Assembly (NCBI RefSeq): GCF_008831285.2
Contig: NC_045139.1
Span: forward strand, 4,622,704-4,686,703
Length of the DNA: 64,000 nt
Direction: 5' to 3'
DNA from: Nymphaea colorata
Taxonomy: Eukaryota > Streptophyta > Magnoliopsida > Nymphaeales > Nymphaeaceae
Shown here: piece after piece, positions 47,540-60,656 of the stretch
How positions within the stretch are numbered: the stretch's first letter is position 1
How the letters are laid out: the number at the start of each line of letters is the position of its first letter
Translations under genes and position numbers: made by a program
The notes under the pieces: generated by a model
Seen by the model: the letters and a program-made list of their open reading frames with translations, nothing else
Told to the model about the DNA's origin: nothing
Database searches by the model: none

Positions 47540-48589
47540 TATAAAAAGTGTTTTAAAGAAAACATAAACATTCTTAACATATTTATAAAAACTATTTTGA
47601 TATAAAACATGCTTTGACCTAAGTTGTTTTGATGAAAAATGTAGATTTTTTACAATCAAAATGTTGATTCTTCTCCAAGAGCTGTTCATGTTTGTTTATT
47701 ATAAAATGTTATTAAACTCTTGAATAATCAACTTAATTTATTTTTTTCATCAACGTATTCCTCAAATCATATCAGTATGGTAAGATTGCAAGAAAAACAA
47801 GTCAATCATTACATTTAAGAGATCTGGTTTTTGTCTGTCACCTAATAGTATATATATTATATCTGCATATATTGACTGGGACATGATGAACTCTTTCAAG
47901 CTGCATTGAAATTCCTTACCACTAAATCATGCTTAGTTTTGTTGGCTAAGAATGCTCCAAGCATGACAATTTTTAAATATAATTTTTTAAAAATTTAAAA
48001 CATTTAAAAATCCTAAAATTTAAGAAAGATAAAGTAAGTGAGAAGCGAATAACATAAACATAAAAAAATACGTAAATAAGCAACAAATAAAAATAAAAAA
48101 TAAAAATTAGCAAGCAGTTGGCATTAAAAAAAATGAAAATATGCATTTTTTGTCTCGTTTTGGCATTTTTTTTAAAAAATGGCATTTTTTTAATTTTTAA
48201 TCGGCTGGCTTTTGTTCCCCGTTTTATATGTGTTTTTTTTTTGCTAAAATACACGTTTCTGACTACGATCAAAACACTGTTTATTCCAACCAACAATAAT
48301 TCTTGCTCGATTATTGTCAACTTGATTTTGAGTGCATCAGCCAACAAATTAACCAAGTTTTTAAAACTCTATTTAAAAAATTTAATTTCCATAAACCAAG
48401 TTTTCAGGAAAGTGGGTTATATGAGGATGTCAAGCAAATGCCAATCTTGCAACTAAAACCTTAAAATGTCACCAAAATTTTGGAGAAGTGTGCAAAACTT
48501 TTCATGCAACAAAAAGGTGAAGACATGCAATATTGCTTTTTGTTAGACTAAATTGTTGACCAAAGTCGAGAAAAAGGCAATTACAAAAG

Positions 48590-49005
48590 ACGTTTGCTGC
48601 CTTTGACGGCCTTGAATTTTGATTCTAGAATTGAAATTCTAAAAACAAAATTTCACCTCAAAAACCAATTGGAATGAAAACTTCAGTTCTAGTTTTTCTT
48701 AGTGTTTGATAGTCTGCAATTTTGTTTCTAGAATTGAAAATAATGTGTTCAATAAAACAAGAATCAAAATTCTAAAGTTCATGAATTAAAACTATTATGT
48801 CCTAAAGAGATGAAGAAATTCTAAAATTTTGGAATCATAATTCCAACCCCAAGGCTGGAACGCCAATTTCGAAATCTTAATTCAAAACCGAGTTGATAAG
48901 TCCATAATCAGAATTTTGTGTCTCATAACACAATTTTCATTTCATAAAAAATTAGTATTTTAGTTCTAGAATTTAACAACTCGAGTCTCATCAAACACCC
49001 CTACC
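48590..49005. repeat. Second copy of the 39736-40118 MITE family
   Basis: Begins near GCCTTTGACGGCCTTGAATT and ends TCATCAAACACCCCTA, following the gene C intronic element along its length. Confidence 0.62.
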
Positions 49006-49221
49006 GACATAAAGGTTAGGTCATTAGTGACTGAAAGGCAAGCGTAAGAGAAGATTTCACTAAGATCAGCTGCCTTAAAGTCAGTTCATGTAAGCATGGC
49101 AAATTGGCTCATGATCAACTGAAGGCGTTGTGAATTATTGACCCAGACTTGAACGTTTAAGCAAGTTACTTTGCTGAAAAAGTTAAAATGAGAACCAGAT
49201 GTTAGCGTTCAGATCCTTTGT

Positions 49222-49248
49222 TATATATATATATATATATATATATAT
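49222..49248. repeat. (TA)n microsatellite
   Basis: About 27 bp of TA repeats in the gene D 3' flank. Confidence 0.95.
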
Positions 49249-50086
49249 CATGTACGAGTATTATATGAATGAATTTCTTGAGCATAATACAACAAAGTTG
49301 TATATCTCAAAAATATTTGAAAAAATCTTAGTAAATTTTTAAACAATTTAAAACATCTAATAAATCTTGAAAATTGTAAACAAATAAACCACCATTTATA
49401 TATATGAGTGTGTGTGTCATTGAATGTGCCACAAATACGGGGATGGATGTACGAAGAAATCTGAACACGGAATTTGACCTTCACCACCCAATCAATCGGA
49501 ACGATCACATAAGCATTTCCTCTGTCAGTGTCTGCAGTCACAATAACAACCAAAATTTGAATCAAAAGAAGACACTTCTCTAACCAGAAATACATATATT
49601 CTCTTGCGGAACTACGAAAGAGTGCATGATCCAAGGATTCGTAGTGACAGTATGTTATTTGTTTCTTCCTGATTAAGATAAAGGTTTGCACTCACGATCC
49701 ACATTTGCATCATTATTTGTTCATTCCTGGCCCAGTAAGAAAAATGGTTAAGACTCCTTCAGATCCACATTTGCAAATATCAAAAGTCTCTCTCTCTCTC
49801 TCTCTTTTTCTGTGGATCACAAACTCCTAAATAGTGGCGGAGAGGCGTGGAGGCTGGTGTGGGCAGTAGCCCGCACCAAACAATCAAAAATTTCTTTTAA
49901 AATACTTGAAATTATGCTATAATGATTCAAAATTACATAGGGTGCTCATATCAGAACTGGACTAGTGACTCAGAGTGCCCCTCAGCCAAAAAATTCTAAC
50001 TCCACCACTGCTCGTAAGGAATGTACTCAAGGTTTTTGTGAGGGTACAATCTGCAGTTATTACAACCTCAAACAGTTTCACCATTG

Positions 50087-53000
50087 TTAAACTGTAGGCT
50101 TATCAATCACTCTATCCCTTGCTTTTTCAGCCTGCAAAATTTACCAGTAATGTTGAAGATCATTAGCCAGAAATGAGGGAGAAACCAAGCCAGAAAGATT
50201 CCACAAACTGGGCAGGTAGCCCCACTCTTGCACTCAACTAGCTAAAGCAATTCATTAATTATGCAAGAAAGATATGGACCAATGTAGCTGACTGACTCTG
50301 ACCTGTTTTTGCCAATCAGTAAGTGCTGTAATAATTGAGAGAAGAATTGCCTGTGCTGTGGAACCGCATAGTACACCAATCCAGAGTCCAACTGCTCCAA
50401 AGTGAAAACGGAAGCCTAAAATGGAGGAAATTGGTAATCCAAGCAGATAAAATGCCCCAAGATTGACATATGCGCCAAGATCCTGCCACCCGCATCCTCT
50501 AGCAACTCCTATATAGATAAAATCATGAAACTGTTAATTGGCTTATAGTTAATCCTAGGTAAGACTTCTGGTGCATTTAATATTGCAGGTTTTGCTCAAG
50601 GGTACCAACTTGATCCAGTGACCTGAAAGAAAGCACAGATGTTCATTCATTAATCAAACACTGAATCATGATATTCTGTGTAGGTTTCTTCTCATATAGA
50701 TGCTGAAAGTGCTTCCACATGTAACAGTCTTTCAGGTGCTTTCCTTAACCCCATGAATTAAGCAATTCATCAACTGTAAAAGTGACTAGAACTGGACTAC
50801 TCTTGGTGGATGTCAAGTTAGTCATATTGCTCCCCAATCATCCAAATAGGGCATTTTCTTTAAGAGCAAACCATCCAATTATGAAATAGTCTAACCTGAC
50901 AGAACTGCTTGGATTGCATCCATGCACGATGACAGAGAAACTAAAGGCATGATCTTTGTGACAGAGAGGATGACTTCCTTATCATTGCTGTAAGCATATC
51001 CCAACAGATGGCATAGAGAGTTGAACCCACAATTAAGATGTCCATGACCGCAAGCATTATAGCAACAAAAACAGCTGACCGAGCAGTTCTTGAACATCCA
51101 GCTCCTAATGCATTTGAGATGCGAATGCTGTAATGAGAGCAGATATATGAACATAAATACCAACAATTGGAATAAAAAGATTAGTTGAAGAATAATTCTT
51201 ATGTTATTGACAGAGGATGAGGGGTGCACCTTGCAGCAGCACCAAGGCCAAGCGGCATGGAATAGACCAGATCCAAGGTGTAAACACTGTTTAGAAAAAC
51301 AATGAGATGCTGTGTTAAAGAGAGTTTTTGATCTTGAACTATGAAAGTAAAATAAGCCTCTAAAAGCAGGAAGCAACAAAAATTTCCTTCCACTGATAAT
51401 TAGGACATTTGTTATACACAGAAAAGATGTATGCAAATGCTATTGCTCATTCTAGAATACCATAAAAAATAGATTGTAAATGCAATCTTCCTGTCTCTTT
51501 GGCAAGGACATGCTTCTCAAACAAAACAAAGTACTTAGGTTATTTACTTAAAATACAAAAAGTGAACTGATATGCTTCATAATGAGGAAAACACAGTACC
51601 TGACCGAACAAGAGAAGTGAACAGATTTTAGCAGCTTTATTAATCGTTGGTTGGTTGATTATAAGCACAAAAACACACCTATTTTATAGAGAGTATTGTA
51701 CAAGAGAACAAAGTGGTGGTGTTTTCTAGTTCAATCCATAGGGAATCTCCATATCACATGTTCTAGTCACAAAACACAATCCATCAACTTTGTACAGTAT
51801 AAAATGCCGGTTTCAGAAACCATAGAAGTATATACCAAGGAAGAATCTGCAGCACATGCGACACATTGTACTCACAAGAAAAGGAGAAAGTGATGTAAGG
51901 CACCTGAGGCTGTGATTATGGGTAATGCTATTCAATAATGCGAAATGAAGCCATACCAAATTGAAAGAACTGAAACTTGCACCTCAGGGTTAGGCATAAG
52001 TCCGGAAAGCAATATCAGCATTTCAAATGTCCAGTATTCCAGACTGTATGAAAGAAAAAGCAAGTAGAAAAAGAAGTATTTTAAGACATGATAATTGATG
52101 AAGAAAACAAATAAAAGGAATGCAGTGAAAATATTCCAATGGAGGAAGCATTTTACCAAATCATGACTGCAGATGGAACGGCAAGACGAAGAAAGTCCTG
52201 TATCTTGTTGAAGGCCTCTGTTGTGAGTGGAGCAACTGTTTTCTTACAGGCAGATGAAACTTTGATATAAAGTGCCAATACAAACACATTCACCCAACAG
52301 GAGAGACTGACAGAAATAGCAGCTCCAATGTGGCCTATACTAAATTTAAAGATCAATACCCAGCAAACAAGAACGTGGAAGCAGAGGGCCACAGCAGCAC
52401 CAAAAAGCAATGGCATGACTAAACTCTGTGCCTGTAGAAACTTCACTAATGGCTGCAAAAGTGCGACACCAAAAAGTCCTGGGATCAAGAAGACAGCATA
52501 TCTGCCTGATTCATGGGCTACGGCTTGATCTTGCCCGATCAAAATTAGGAGTTTCTCCATGCAGAACCATAAAGAAGTTATTGGGATGCAAACGAGCAGG
52601 AGTGCAACTGCAGCCTTTTGTGCATATACTCCTAGCTTTTGGTACTGTTCTGCCCCATATGCTTGACCACATAATGTCTCCAAGCCACTAGCCATTCCAA
52701 GCTGTTACCCCCAACCAAGTGATACAAGTTAGAACTACAAGCTTAACATGGAACAAGTTGCTTCTACATATAGAAACCTAGCAAATGCCGGCAGTTATGA
52801 AGCTGAGTACCTGAAATTGGGTCTGATCTTTTTCTTCGATGATTCTTGACTTTTCCCTTGGTTTTCAACTTTGTTTTCAAGTTTCTTTATGCAGATTAGA
52901 ACATGAATTTACCAGTAAATATGGGGATACGACCATTTTTATGAAGTTTTGGCTATGATACAGGAATTTACCGATCATTCTTTCCAATGATGAGAAAATG

Positions 53001-53921
53001 AAGTTACGCGTATCAATTCAGTGATTTATTAGTTACCAACCATCTGAAGTGCAAAAGGCTGCCGGTACGCTCTAATTGGTTTATTTTCTACCACTCCTAC
53101 TAAAATCTGGATCGAAAGAACCAGAAAATGAGCAGATTAGATAATCATTCAAATCATTTGAGACGAACAATCTCCACCATCCGTTTCTCTAGATGGCATT
53201 AAATGTAGACTTTTGTTAGCTTCAGTATACTCATCAAAAATGGTTACCGAAACAAACTTATCTAAGAATGTAAGATCTTTCTGAAAAAATTTCCTCAAAA
53301 CGACCTCATCTCCATGACAGAAATATGGATGCTTCGAGATTGCATATGATAATATTATAGCAGAGCAGATCCTAACTTCATTAATCCGATTATTAAGGCA
53401 GATGGAATCCAACAAAGAATATGATTTTGGTACAAGTCAGAAATCTTAGTTACTGTTTTCTGTAATTGAGGTACCAAAGGGAGTCGTATAGAAACGGAGG
53501 TAGTAATGGAACATCCATTTATGTGACAAACAACCATAGTTATGTTCTGCAGTCTTATTCTAATTATATAAACTCCAATGACAATTAAAAGCAACTCCAA
53601 GAGGTTCTTGTGGATTCTTACAAGGACGATGTAGCCGGTGACGTTGCAGAGGGAGGAGGAGATGGAGGCGCTGGAGAGGTAGAGGCTTCCAAGGTGGCCG
53701 ACCATCATGAGGGAGACGGCCTGCAGCAGGAACAGGACTATGGTGACAAGCGCCAGGGGAAGCGCCATTACAAGTTGCCTTCTCGCCTCCTCTACCAGCG
53801 ATCCCCACCACCGCCACTCACCAACAGTTGCACTTGCACCTCTCCCTCCAATTTCTGATCGTTCTGCCTCGGACGGCTCCTTCCCCGACAAGCTTCCTCC
53901 CATTGAAGCATGTCCTTCCAT
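50087..53921 (-). pseudogene. MATE efflux transporter, gene D (frameshifted in exon 5)
   Basis: Seven exon copies are present on the minus strand: 53622-53921, 52157-52701, 51957-52043, 51230-51286, 50896-51127, 50303-50508 and 50087-50131, with GT-AG borders. Exon 5 is 232 bp instead of 239: relative to gene A, seven bases are missing near 51009. After the shift the frame reads [13 protein letters not shown] and meets TAG at 50941-50943, giving a predicted 391-residue product that lacks the rest of the transporter. Exons 1-4 are fully open (MEGHASMGGSLS start; [13 protein letters not shown]) and exons 6-7 would also be open in the original frame, so the loss looks recent. Exon 5 carries SNALGAG like gene C. 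Possibly a recent pseudogene or a truncated protein. Intron 1 is similar to that of gene A. Confidence 0.88.
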
Positions 53922-54724
53922 GGCTCCCCAATAAGCTCTTTGTCACTGTATCTCTCTATGGACTGTATACAAAGAGAGAGGAAGATTGGGTGATAATCTT
54001 AGAGATTGTATGTTATTAAATGAGAGACAAAATAGAGAGAGAGTGACAGGGAGAGCAGGGTGGCAGCAGCAGAATGCAAAGCGGTAGACAATTGACAGGT
54101 GCGAAGTACCCGGGACAGCATGGCCGGCTGCTAGGTCTTAGTGCCGCCGGCAGCCGAAGGTGGTACAGCGGCGTTAACTGTCGATCTCTCTTTTGTATTT
54201 TTCTTCTTCATTTTTAATTGCACAACTGAACGTGTCTCCATCTCCAGACCATTGATGATGAGCATTCATATTCTGGTAACAGATTAGTGATTCCCAAAAC
54301 CGACATTCCTGACAGAAACATCACCAAAAGGCGCCGTTGGTGGCAAACTCTTTTGTGGCGGTTGAAAATATCGGAAAACGGCGGGCTTGGTCTTCTTTTT
54401 TAAAAAAAAGTTGAGTTAAACCCATTTGCAGAAACACATGGAACTCGTGCTTTTCGTACTACAATATAAATGCTTAAAATTTTCTTTTAGGAAAAAAAAA
54501 ATTAAATCCATACTGACTAAGCATGTCAGCATATCTTATTCGCACATATATTCACTCATTAGAATTCAAGAATTCAAGTTCCAATACAAATAAAGAAAAA
54601 TCAGATCAGAATCCGAATTCAAATTTTAAACCCAAATTTTCAGATATAATTAGTTATAAAATATTTGTATAAAAATAAATCTAATTTGAATCCTTATTCA
54701 AATCCAATCAATATTTATATATAT

Positions 54725-55205
54725 CAAAATAGAATGTCATTTCGAATTTGATCTGATTTTTGGGGGCAGATATTATATTTTTTTTTGTATCCAGTGTTTT
54801 TAAATAGATTAAGTTGGATATCTGATCCAAATCAAATATATTGACATCTTAAGCACGTAGTTAAAATTTGTGGACAAAAAATATTAATTTTTGATATTAA
54901 ATGTTGACCATTTTTCTAGAAATAGAAGATATATATAGGGTCATATTAAAAAATAGTTTTTCATTAGATTTGACAAGTTCTACGAAAAAAAGCTCTTATG
55001 GGGTTTGTTATTCCCTTATTTGCTTTAATATTAGGTGCCTTTTTATAATAATTTTTTGTTCAAATGACTATTTACTAACCGTGCAATATGTAAAATTGCG
55101 TGCCAAATATGCTTTTTTTAATTAAAGCAAAGTGTATTGTGATCAAATTTTTAATTAATTGTCAGTGAAAACTATATAAATTATAGTTTTAGTTCACTCA
55201 AACTG
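54725..55205. repeat. Left copy of a long direct repeat
   Basis: Aligns with 56137-56590 in the same orientation over about 450 bp. Shared phrases include AAATGTTGACCATTTTTC, ATTAGGTGCCTTTTTATAAT and AACCGTGCAATATGTAAAAT. Copies are about 1.4 kb apart. Confidence 0.82.
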
Positions 55206-56136
55206 TGAAGTATTTATAGGATAAGCTCTAGGTCATCTCTTGAGGCAAATCATCTACATGAGCTTCTAAAAGACTGTCATAATTGCTGACAAATCTTTAT
55301 GTGACATAAAGTAATGTGGCGTGTAACCGAAGCAAATAAAGGCGTAAGGACATGCGTCAAAAAAACAAAGGTAATGATAAGTTTCACGCGGCTTCTTTTA
55401 GAGAAAATGCGAAGGTGTTTACTGTAGCAATATGCCGAACACTATTGTGCACTATAGCACTTTTGACTTTTGAATACGTTTAACTGTCACCTCATCTAGC
55501 ATATGACATCTGTCCTCATTCGAGTTCCTTTGCGTGTAACTGTTTTTGTTTGTTCGGAAAACAATCTGATTCATTTTCTAAGTTGTAATTTGATTTGAAG
55601 TCCGATGTATATAAGCACCACCCGAAAGTCTGTAAAAATCATTTACCTCTATATCCTCATATCCACCTTTATATCCTCCATCCATACATTCATCCCTTGC
55701 TCTAAGTGTTCATTTGGCTTCAGGTCCTTTTGGTTCCTAACTCTCTTTCTCCTCAATCATTCTTCTCTTTTGTCTTAGACAGTGTAAGAAAAGTGAACCT
55801 GAGCTTTTGGTGTGGACCACATCTATAGTACTCCAAAAGAAGAAATTGGAACAATGATAATCTAAGAAATATTTAGATTCATTGCTATATCATGGGTTAA
55901 AGAAGAAGGGATTTAAATTCTGTTTAGTCCGGTTCCAACAAAAAATGCATGTAGATAATTCTTTTTGTGAATGTCATAAAGGATTTGGTATCATTTTGGC
56001 AAATATCAACTTTAAAAAGTGGACAGACATGAAAGTATTTGAAATGAAGATTTCTTTGCAAAATATGATGAAACAAGAATATGTAAAAAGGATTATCATA
56101 ACAACAGTAGAACAGACACAGGTACATCAAAATCCA

Positions 56137-56590
56137 AATCCGTTCGAATGTCATTTCAAATTTGATCTTACTTTTTAGGTAGATATTATATTTTTTTCAT
56201 ATCCAATTTTTTTGGATAGATTCAGTCGAATATCTGATCCAAATCAAACATATTGACATCCTAAGCACGTAGTTAAAATTTGTTGACAAAAATATTGTTT
56301 TTTTGACATTAAATGTTGACCATTTTTCAAGAAATAAAATGTACATATGGGGTTATATCGAAATTGAGCAATATGTAAAATTGTGCGCTAAACATTAGGT
56401 GCCTTTTTATAATAATTTTTTGTTCAATTAACTATTTATTAACCGTGCAATATGTAAAATTGTGTGCCAAATATGCATTTTTTAATTAAGGCAAAGTACA
56501 CTGTGATCAAATATTACAGTTCTAAGTTCACTATATTAATTAATGTTGGTGACAACTCTGATGAATTATAGTTTTATCTCACTCAAATTA
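56137..56590. repeat. Right copy of a long direct repeat
   Basis: Diverged partner of 54725-55205. A third, more diverged relative of part of it lies at 45840-46110 upstream of gene C. Confidence 0.82.
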
Positions 56591-57258
56591 TTTAAGAGAG
56601 ATCGAGTTGCGTGCATTTTAATGTGTACTTTTAGTCCTTTTACTTTTTTACAATCTCCTTTTTGTCTTTTCAAAACCTTCTTTTTTTACTTATAAAACTT
56701 ATTTTGGTCAAGTACAAAGGTGTGCATATAACCGACTCTATTTTTCAATGATAACGGGCTGTTGTGGACCGGCTTCGTATTTATGCCATATGATTCTTAA
56801 AAAATAGCTGCTCATAAAGTTAGCTAAGCCATACTTGAATCACAATATAGTGGAGAATGGGGGGCCGAGATTTTCAAAATAAATTTTATTACTTAAAAAC
56901 GTTTTAAAAAAATTTAATTGGACTCCAATTAAAATTTTTGAAAAATACAATTCCTTATCTGAAAAGAATTCTGCCTCCGCTTGGTTTGGTTCAGGCAAGT
57001 AGAACCGAACCAGCAACTGGTCTTTTGTGAACTGTTGACTAAACTGACACTTTTAGGGCACTCATCATATATTTGAAGGCCATTTGATATACAAATATTT
57101 AAAAATTTAGGATTCAATAAAAGATAATTTTATTATAGGAGCAACTGCGCCCACATGTGCTTCTGCCCCTTGACTGCTGAAACTGTCATTAATAAATCAG
57201 TTTTCTCCTTCAAACAGGTGTAAAGAGGAATAAATCTTACACATGGGTATTTTTACTA

Positions 57259-57353
<95 letters not shown>

Positions 57354-57371
57354 AAGAGAGAGAGAGAGAGA
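57259..57371. repeat. (TA)n followed by (GA)n
   Basis: Nearly 90 bp of TA repeats followed by GA repeats, with the same left flank phrase (TTAATAAATCAGTTTTCTCC) as the tract at 47443-47539. Confidence 0.95.
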
Positions 57372-58740
57372 ATGAATGGCTCTTATACCATTATGTTAAG
57401 ATTAGATTGCAAACTGTAGATTTTAAACACCACCCTAACATAATGGTATGGGAAAAAAACTAAGTTTTTTTAATTTTGATATCTACATTGTTTTTTTGGT
57501 AATCTAACCTCACTGATATAATTAAGAATATGTTGATGCAAAGTGCAAACATATATTAAGTTGATAATTTTTTGGACTTTAATAGTGTCATTATAATAAG
57601 CAAAATTGAATGGGCCCATACCATCAATATTTTGATAATATAAAAGTCTTCATTTTTTCATAGAAGCAGCTTGAATGAAAGTATATTTGATATCAAAATA
57701 TATTTTATAAATATATTAAGATGTTAATATTTTATTTAAAATATTTTTTAGTAAAAGAATTAAGGCATCTGGTTTTTATCCCTAGCCTAACCGTCTAGTT
57801 TCTACCAATCTCTTATATATATATATAGTTCCTAAAAAGAGGGACTTAAATTAAGGGGGGAGGGTTGGTCTGAACTTAATCTGTATTCCGATAACATAAA
57901 TTTACAGTAAGAATTGAATTTGAACTAGATACGGGGCTGCAAATCCACCTTTAAGAAAAATAATGGCATCAGACAAATATTTGGGTTTGAAGGAAACAGT
58001 TTTTTGTGAACAACATTGAATCCCGAGGTCTAATTTGTAATATCTAAAAAAATATGCATGTATAAAGCCAACTTATACGTATACGCCAAAAAAAAAGATA
58101 GTTAGGGGGTCCAAAATTTTTAGAAATTACTTTAAAAATGTCTTTTTTAGTCTTTCAACTTTTTTCTTTTTCTTTTTTTTTTGTCCATAAAAAAGTTATC
58201 TCTTTCTAATCACCAAAGGTATTTTGGTTATTAAGTATTCTAGCGTACAAAAAAATTGTGCACCAACCTGCGTAGTTATCTGTCTCTTCCAATGAAAAGC
58301 TTGCGGGAAGAAACTCCTATCTTATTGAAAGAAAAAAAAAATGTGTGTAGATTTAACAAACACAAATAAATTCGCATCCGGAAATAAGAAAATGGAGAAC
58401 ACCAACCCATAGGGAATCTAAGCACAACACAGAATCCCCAAAACAAATGGGAAAGAACCACCCATTAACAGCCATCACACCATCACCCAATCCACTAACC
58501 ATTTTCATACTGATTATCCAGGGGTGGGGTGGAGGGAGGTGTGGGCATAGTGTGACCAAATGCCCACCCAAAACAATTATTTTCATATTAAAATTTCATA
58601 GCTATTTTTTGAATTTACATACAAGTGCTCCTTAAAAATCTAAAATTATATAACTAGTGCCTCTTTGTTCAAATTTTTCTGGCCTTGCCCCTGGAATGAT
58701 CCACCTCTTGATATTGCATGAATCAACCTACTCACCCTAA

Positions 58741-58942
58741 GGGCCCGTTTGATGGTCGTGATAAAATTGGTGGAGAGGGTGAAATGTGTACGGGCGGGTG
58801 AAATTTCACCCACCCGTCTCACACCGTATCAAACAGGGCATCAGATTGAAAGAAGGAGAAATTTCATCCAGTAAATTTTTCCAAAAAAATTTACCATGGT
58901 AAATTTACCACCTTAAATTCTTCCCTGCCATCAAACTGGCCC
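58741..58942. mobile_element. 202-bp MITE, PIF/Harbinger-like
   Basis: The element begins GGGCCCGTTTGATGG and ends CCATCAAACTGGCCC, forming imperfect inverted ends. TAA flanks both sides (58738-58740 and 58943-58945), matching the three-base target duplication of PIF/Harbinger elements. It has no coding capacity. It is similar at both halves to the ends of the 22971-25293 region. Confidence 0.82.
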
Positions 58943-58945
58943 TAA

Positions 58946-60620
58946 AAGACACCAGAGCAGTTGACTGTCATTTTGTAGATCGAGTGTGCACACAATAAAT
59001 ATGCACCAAAAGGAATGGGCGGTATTTTTGAAAATTTTTATAACATAATGGGCACCCTTAGACTTTTTAAACAGACATAAGCTCGGCCAGCATAGTTATC
59101 AGGTCAGGCCAGGCCCTGCCATCAACTATATATCCATTGGATACTTGGTTTGATGTCCAACCATAATTGAAACCCTTAATATTTCATACTTTAATATTTA
59201 TAAACCCTTAACGACAGGTCAAGAGCGACACATGAAGAGTTTCTAAGGGTACCATCGACAGCACATGAAGAAAAGTTTTTAAGTATATATGTACCGGCCT
59301 GGTCGGGCACCCAATACCCGACTTGGGCCAATCCGGCCTAACAAATATGTTTAATCTGACTAGTCAAAGTATCAAATAACCAGCCCAAGCGCAGCCCATC
59401 ACAGACCCTTTCTGCTCTCATCCACATATCCACCAAACCTTTCTGATCATGAGGTAACCCTCTCTATGGCTAACCCCGAGCTCGAACCAAATATCATTGG
59501 TCTACCAATTTACCCCGCTCATCTTTTCATCTGATCATAAGGTAACCCTCTCTATGGCTAACCCCGAGCTCGAAACCAAATATCATTGGTCTACCAATTT
59601 ACCCCGCTCATCATGGAGAACCTTATTATGAATACAACATATTTTCCATGTCATAACATTCCAACATTTCTTCAACCATGGTTGAGAAAAATTCACCTGA
59701 GACTATACCATAGCAGGACGTGCATGAAGAGGCGCCTCTCTAGTTATATTTTTGAGTAAAATGCATATTGTTAAGTGATAAAATACGACACTTAAATTGA
59801 AGGGTGCACTGCTAATATACTGTTGAAATATACTGTTGAAGTTCATACAACCCAGGGCCCCAGTTCATATAAGGGAAAGGAGATTGAGAATAAGGACCTT
59901 CGGCTCTTTTTTGAGCGGCGTAATCTTTCCAATCATTTGCTTATAACCAATGAAGCATTCACTCGAGGAGAAGGTTACATGATTGGGACGAACACAACAC
60001 AAAAGGTTATACATTTGGACAAGAGAGTGCTAAACTATGGAGCACAAAATGATGAAACTATGCTCCCATGTGAAAAGGGAGAGGAAGTTACCCGCCGGGT
60101 GCACCATGTGCAGCAAAGGAGGGAAAGGCATTTTGGTAAATTATTATAAAAAAAAAGTCTTTCACAATCTTTTTTTTTTTTACTTTTTTTTTATTTTCAA
60201 TTTTGTCTTTTACAAAAAAGTTTTCTTTTTCAATAAGTATTTTAGTCATTAACCATACTAACACACTAAAATCCATGACACCCTGTGACGCCAAGGAGGG
60301 AAAGGTGTTTTCATTAAATTATTGAAAAGAAATGTCTTCCACGGTCATTTTACTTTCTTTTTTTACAAAAAGTTTTTCTTTTTCAATGTGAATTAAAAAT
60401 ATTTTACTCAGTGCCAAAAATATGGCCCGTATAACCAAGTTCGGTGAAAAAGGAGGCCCTGACCTTTCAAAGGCAAAAAAGGAAGAGAAAAATTGTCAAT
60501 TAAGCGTTCTGCACTTACTGTTTGCAATCTATAAGAGATTATCTGGTCCACATCTGCAAAACTCTCTCTCTCACACACACTCTCTCTCTCCACAGGCTTG
60601 TCATCAAGGAAGCACCCAAT
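58946..60620. other. Spacer and 3' flank of gene E
   Basis: Contains an 88-bp tandem repeat, a weak GC-rich repeat relative near 59090-59345, poly-T runs and a duplicated phrase ending TTTCTTTTTCAAT (60220, 60375). A 108-codon plus frame at 59823-60149 shows no known domain, and I do not call it a gene. Confidence 0.45.
59443..59613. repeat. Two tandem 88-bp units
   Basis: CTGATCAT, then GGTAACCCTCTCTATGGC, starts at 59443 and again at 59531, with near-identical sequence to the end of the second unit. Confidence 0.93.
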
Positions 60621-60656
60621 GGCTACGTGAGGATGCAACGTTCAAATGCTGCAACT

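Larger units (their letters stand above)
53922..58737. other. Spacer upstream of gene D
   Basis: No gene recognised. Contains long direct repeats (54725-55205 and 56137-56590), degenerate ATCTGAATC-type repeats and a TA/GA tract. A 98-codon plus frame at 55882-56178 has no recognisable motif and partly overlaps the repeat. Confidence 0.5.

Noticed and set aside
53355-53621. Extension of the gene D exon 1 frame by about 89 codons
   Set aside because: It reads through a good GT donor that is used at the same place in all paralogs; the extra residues look like intron.
59823-60149. 108-codon plus-strand frame
   Set aside because: No motif, no visible exon structure and a repeat-rich setting; not enough to call a gene.
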